From the NCBI GenBank assembly GCA_964017195.1, contig CAXHKT010000139.1:310001-374000 (forward strand): a stretch of 64,000 bases of DNA, written 5' to 3'. The notes beneath the pieces are model-generated. The model saw nothing but the letters and a program-made list of their open reading frames with translations. It was not told where the DNA came from and ran no database searches. Below are positions 62,412 to 64,000 of this stretch, piece after piece (position 1 is the stretch's first letter; every line of letters begins with the position of its first letter). The stretch comes from Siderastrea radians. Taxonomy: Eukaryota > Cnidaria > Anthozoa > Scleractinia > Rhizangiidae. The position numbers were made by a program, and so were the translations under genes.

Positions 62412-64000
62412 CCCTTCCCTCAGGCCCCAAAAAGCTCAAAAAGCTAACTGGCGCTCTCGGCTGCATGCACAAAGCTCCCAAATGCATTCAATCCCTTTGG
62501 GACCATCCGAAAAAAATTCCTTTTGTTCAAAAGTACAAAGAAAGCGCGATATGTGCGATCCTTAGGGAAAAAAACCCATTTTGGGGCATTCCCAGGGGCT
62601 CAAAAAGGTGTTCTTATCTGCGCAATCTGTCTGCGCAAGGCTGCGCACTGGCCTAATAATATTGCAAATCCCTCGGGGCTATCAGAAAAAACAGTTTATT
62701 GTGTAGAAAGTCTGCGATTTTTTCGATAAGGTGGAAAAAAACCCCATTTTGGGGCCTTCCCTCAGGCCCCAAAATGCTCAAAAAGCTAACTGGCGCTCTC
62801 GGCTGCATGCACAAAGCTCCCAAATGCATTCAATCCCTTTGGGACCATTCGAAAAAAATTCCTTTTGTTCAAAAGTACAAAGAAAGCGCGATATGTGCGA
62901 TCCTTAGGGAAAAAACCCCATTTTGGGGCATTCCCAGAGGCTCAAAAAGGTGTTCTTATCTGCGCAATCTGTCTGCGCAAGGCTGCGCACTGGCCCAATA
63001 ATAATGCAAATCCCTCGGGGCTATCAGAAAAAACAGTTTATTGTGTAGAAAGTCTGCGATTTTTTCGATAAGGTGGAAAAAAACCCCATTTTGGGGCTTT
63101 CCCTCAGGCCCCAAAAAGCTTAAAAAGCTAACTGGCGCTCTCGGCTGCATGCACAAAGCTCCCAAATGCATTCAATCCCTTTGGGACCATCCGAAAAAAT
63201 TCCTTTTGTTCAAAAGTACAAAGAAAGCGCGATATGTGCGATCCTTAGGGAAAAAACCCCATTTTGGGGCATTCCCAGAGGCTCAAAAAGGTGTTCTTAT
63301 CTGCGCAATCTGTCTGCGCAAGGCTGCGCACTGGCCCAATAATAATGCAAATCCCTCGGGGCTATCAGAAAAAACAGTTCATTGTGTAGAAAGTCTGCGA
63401 TTTTTTCGATAAGGTGGAAAAAACCCCCATTTTGGGGCCTTCCCTCAGGCCCCAAAATGCTCAAAAAGCTAACTGGCGCTCTCGGCTGCATGCACAAAGC
63501 TCCCAAATGCATTCAATCCCTTTGGGACCATCCGAAAATAATTCCTTTTGTTCAAAAGTACAAAGAAAGCGCGATATGTGCGATCCTTAGGGAAAAAACC
63601 ACATTTTGGGGCATTCCCAGGGGCTCAAAAAGGTGTTCTTATCTGCGCAATCTGTCTGCGCAAGGCTGCGCACTGGCCTAATAATAATGCAAATCCCTCG
63701 GGGCTATCAGAAAAAACAGTTTATTGTGTAGAAAGTCTGCGATTTTTTCGATAAGGTGGAAAAAAACCCCATTTTGGGGCTTTCCCTCAGGCCCCAAAAA
63801 GCTCAAAAAGCTAACTGGCGCTCTCGGCTGCATGCACAAAGCTCCCAAATGCATTCAATCCCTTTGGGACCATCCGAAAAAAATTCCTTTTGTTCAAAAG
63901 TACAAAGAAAGCGCGATATGTGCGATCCTTAGGGAAAAATCCCCATTTTGGGGCATTCCCAGAGGCTCAAAAAGGTGTTCTTATCTGCGCAATCTGTCTG
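62412..64000. repeat. Diverged right-hand segment after copy 2
   Basis: From 62412 the sequence no longer follows copy 1. The monomer at 62357 begins like 61673 (GGGCCCTTCC), so the last two monomers seem to have been re-duplicated. Monomers at 62357, 62699, 63041, 63382 and the partial 63724 carry many private changes. Examples are G62596, T62654, T62662, T62849, T63121, a missing A near 63195, C63380, T63539, A63601, G63621, T63679 and T63940. The CAGGGGCTC and GGCCTAATAAT changes are shared by the monomers at 62357 and 63382. Confidence 0.8.
63724..64000. repeat. Partial monomer at right window edge
   Basis: This is the first 277 bp of a CTTTCC-class monomer, cut by the window. It has GGGAAAAATCCCC before the second core. 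The array therefore continues to the right. Confidence 0.93.

Larger units (their letters stand above)
1..64000. repeat. Satellite DNA array, 342-bp monomer, about 187 tandem copies
   Basis: The whole window is one tandem array. Taking the TTGTGTAGAAAG block as phase zero, monomers start at 100, 442, 784, 1126 and so on to 63724. The step is 342 bp almost everywhere, with occasional 341 or 343 from single-base changes in A or C runs. That gives 95 monomers from 100 to 32597 and 91 from 32598 to 63723. All copies have the same orientation, and nothing is inserted between them. Most neighbours differ by only a few substitutions. The composition of one typical monomer (1468-1809) is 83 C and 72 G, or 45% GC. 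Such arrays are known from eukaryotic heterochromatin; its exact chromosomal position is not visible. I do not recognise the family. Confidence 0.98.

Noticed and set aside
1..64000. CRISPR array
   Set aside because: The repeating unit is 342 bp without unique spacers, and there are no cas genes. Every part of the unit is repeated.
1..64000. Ribosomal DNA spacer, tRNA or 5S gene cluster
   Set aside because: No rRNA or tRNA sequence, and no convincing A-box/B-box pair, was recognised in the monomer on either strand.
1..64000. Telomeric repeat or CENP-B box
   Set aside because: No runs of TTAGGG or TTTAGGG type, and no match to the CENP-B box pattern (TTCG near a GGAARCGGGA end), are present. 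Centromere function can be neither claimed nor excluded.
1..64000. Transposon or retroelement insertion within the array
   Set aside because: Monomer phase is unbroken from 100 to 63724. No segment departs from the 342-bp register by more than one or two bases, and there are no long terminal repeats or transposase frames.
1..64000. Assigning the array to a named species or satellite family
   Set aside because: I do not recognise the monomer. A database search (Repbase, Dfam or nt) would decide this, with a hit covering both halves at high identity as the supporting result.

Overview
This 64-kb window is satellite DNA from end to end. It consists of one tandem array with a 342-bp monomer in head-to-tail, single-orientation order. 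I count 186 complete monomers (first start at 100, last complete one ending at 63723) plus a 99-bp and a 277-bp fragment at the window edges. There is no interruption, unique spacer, transposon or recognisable gene. A homogeneous array of this length with a monomer near 340 bp points to eukaryotic heterochromatin (centromeric, pericentromeric, subtelomeric or interstitial). I could not assign the species, or even decide between plant and animal. One typical monomer is 45% GC by hand count, with 12 CpG per 342 bp.

The monomer is itself an old, diverged dimer. Its two halves each carry the core CCCCATTTTGGGG and other shared blocks in the same order. The cores are alternately 174 and 168 bp apart, which is nucleosome-scale spacing. 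The first half also holds a G/C-rich inverted repeat (TTTTGGGGCC, 8-base spacer, GGCCCCAAAA), a second short inverted repeat and a 9-bp tandem direct repeat. The second half holds three TGCGCA palindromes.

Above the monomer the array has several layers of organisation. (1) Monomer variants are regional. Variants without a regional mark fill 0.1-7.3 kb. A GGTTG-marked class is confined to 7.3-23.0 kb. A GATAGGG-marked class is confined to 24.7-29.9 kb. (2) Inside these regions are higher-order tandem duplications: a 2-mer (7285-8654), a 6-mer (13785-17888), a 7-mer (17889-23706) and a 5-mer (25417-28834). (3) The block at 1-30941 is duplicated almost perfectly at 32499-62411. The offset is 32498 bp up to about 19.3 kb and 31470 bp afterwards, because the first copy carries three extra monomers (19259-20286). 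(4) The 1.56 kb between the copies (30942-32498) resembles 2.8-4.1 kb. The last 1.6 kb (62412-64000) is clearly more diverged than the rest.

Several duplication junctions can be read directly as chimeric monomers (for example those starting at 15495, 19259 and 20970). This gives a relative order of unequal-exchange events: 6-mer, 7-mer and 5-mer duplications first, then the 31-kb duplication, then the 3-monomer expansion. The many 60-160 aa open frames are by-products of a repeat length divisible by three, and I annotate none as genes. I found no previously undescribed functional system. The interest lies in the architecture and the readable recent history of the array. Its most striking element, the near-identical 31-kb duplication, must also be tested as a possible assembly or haplotype artefact.
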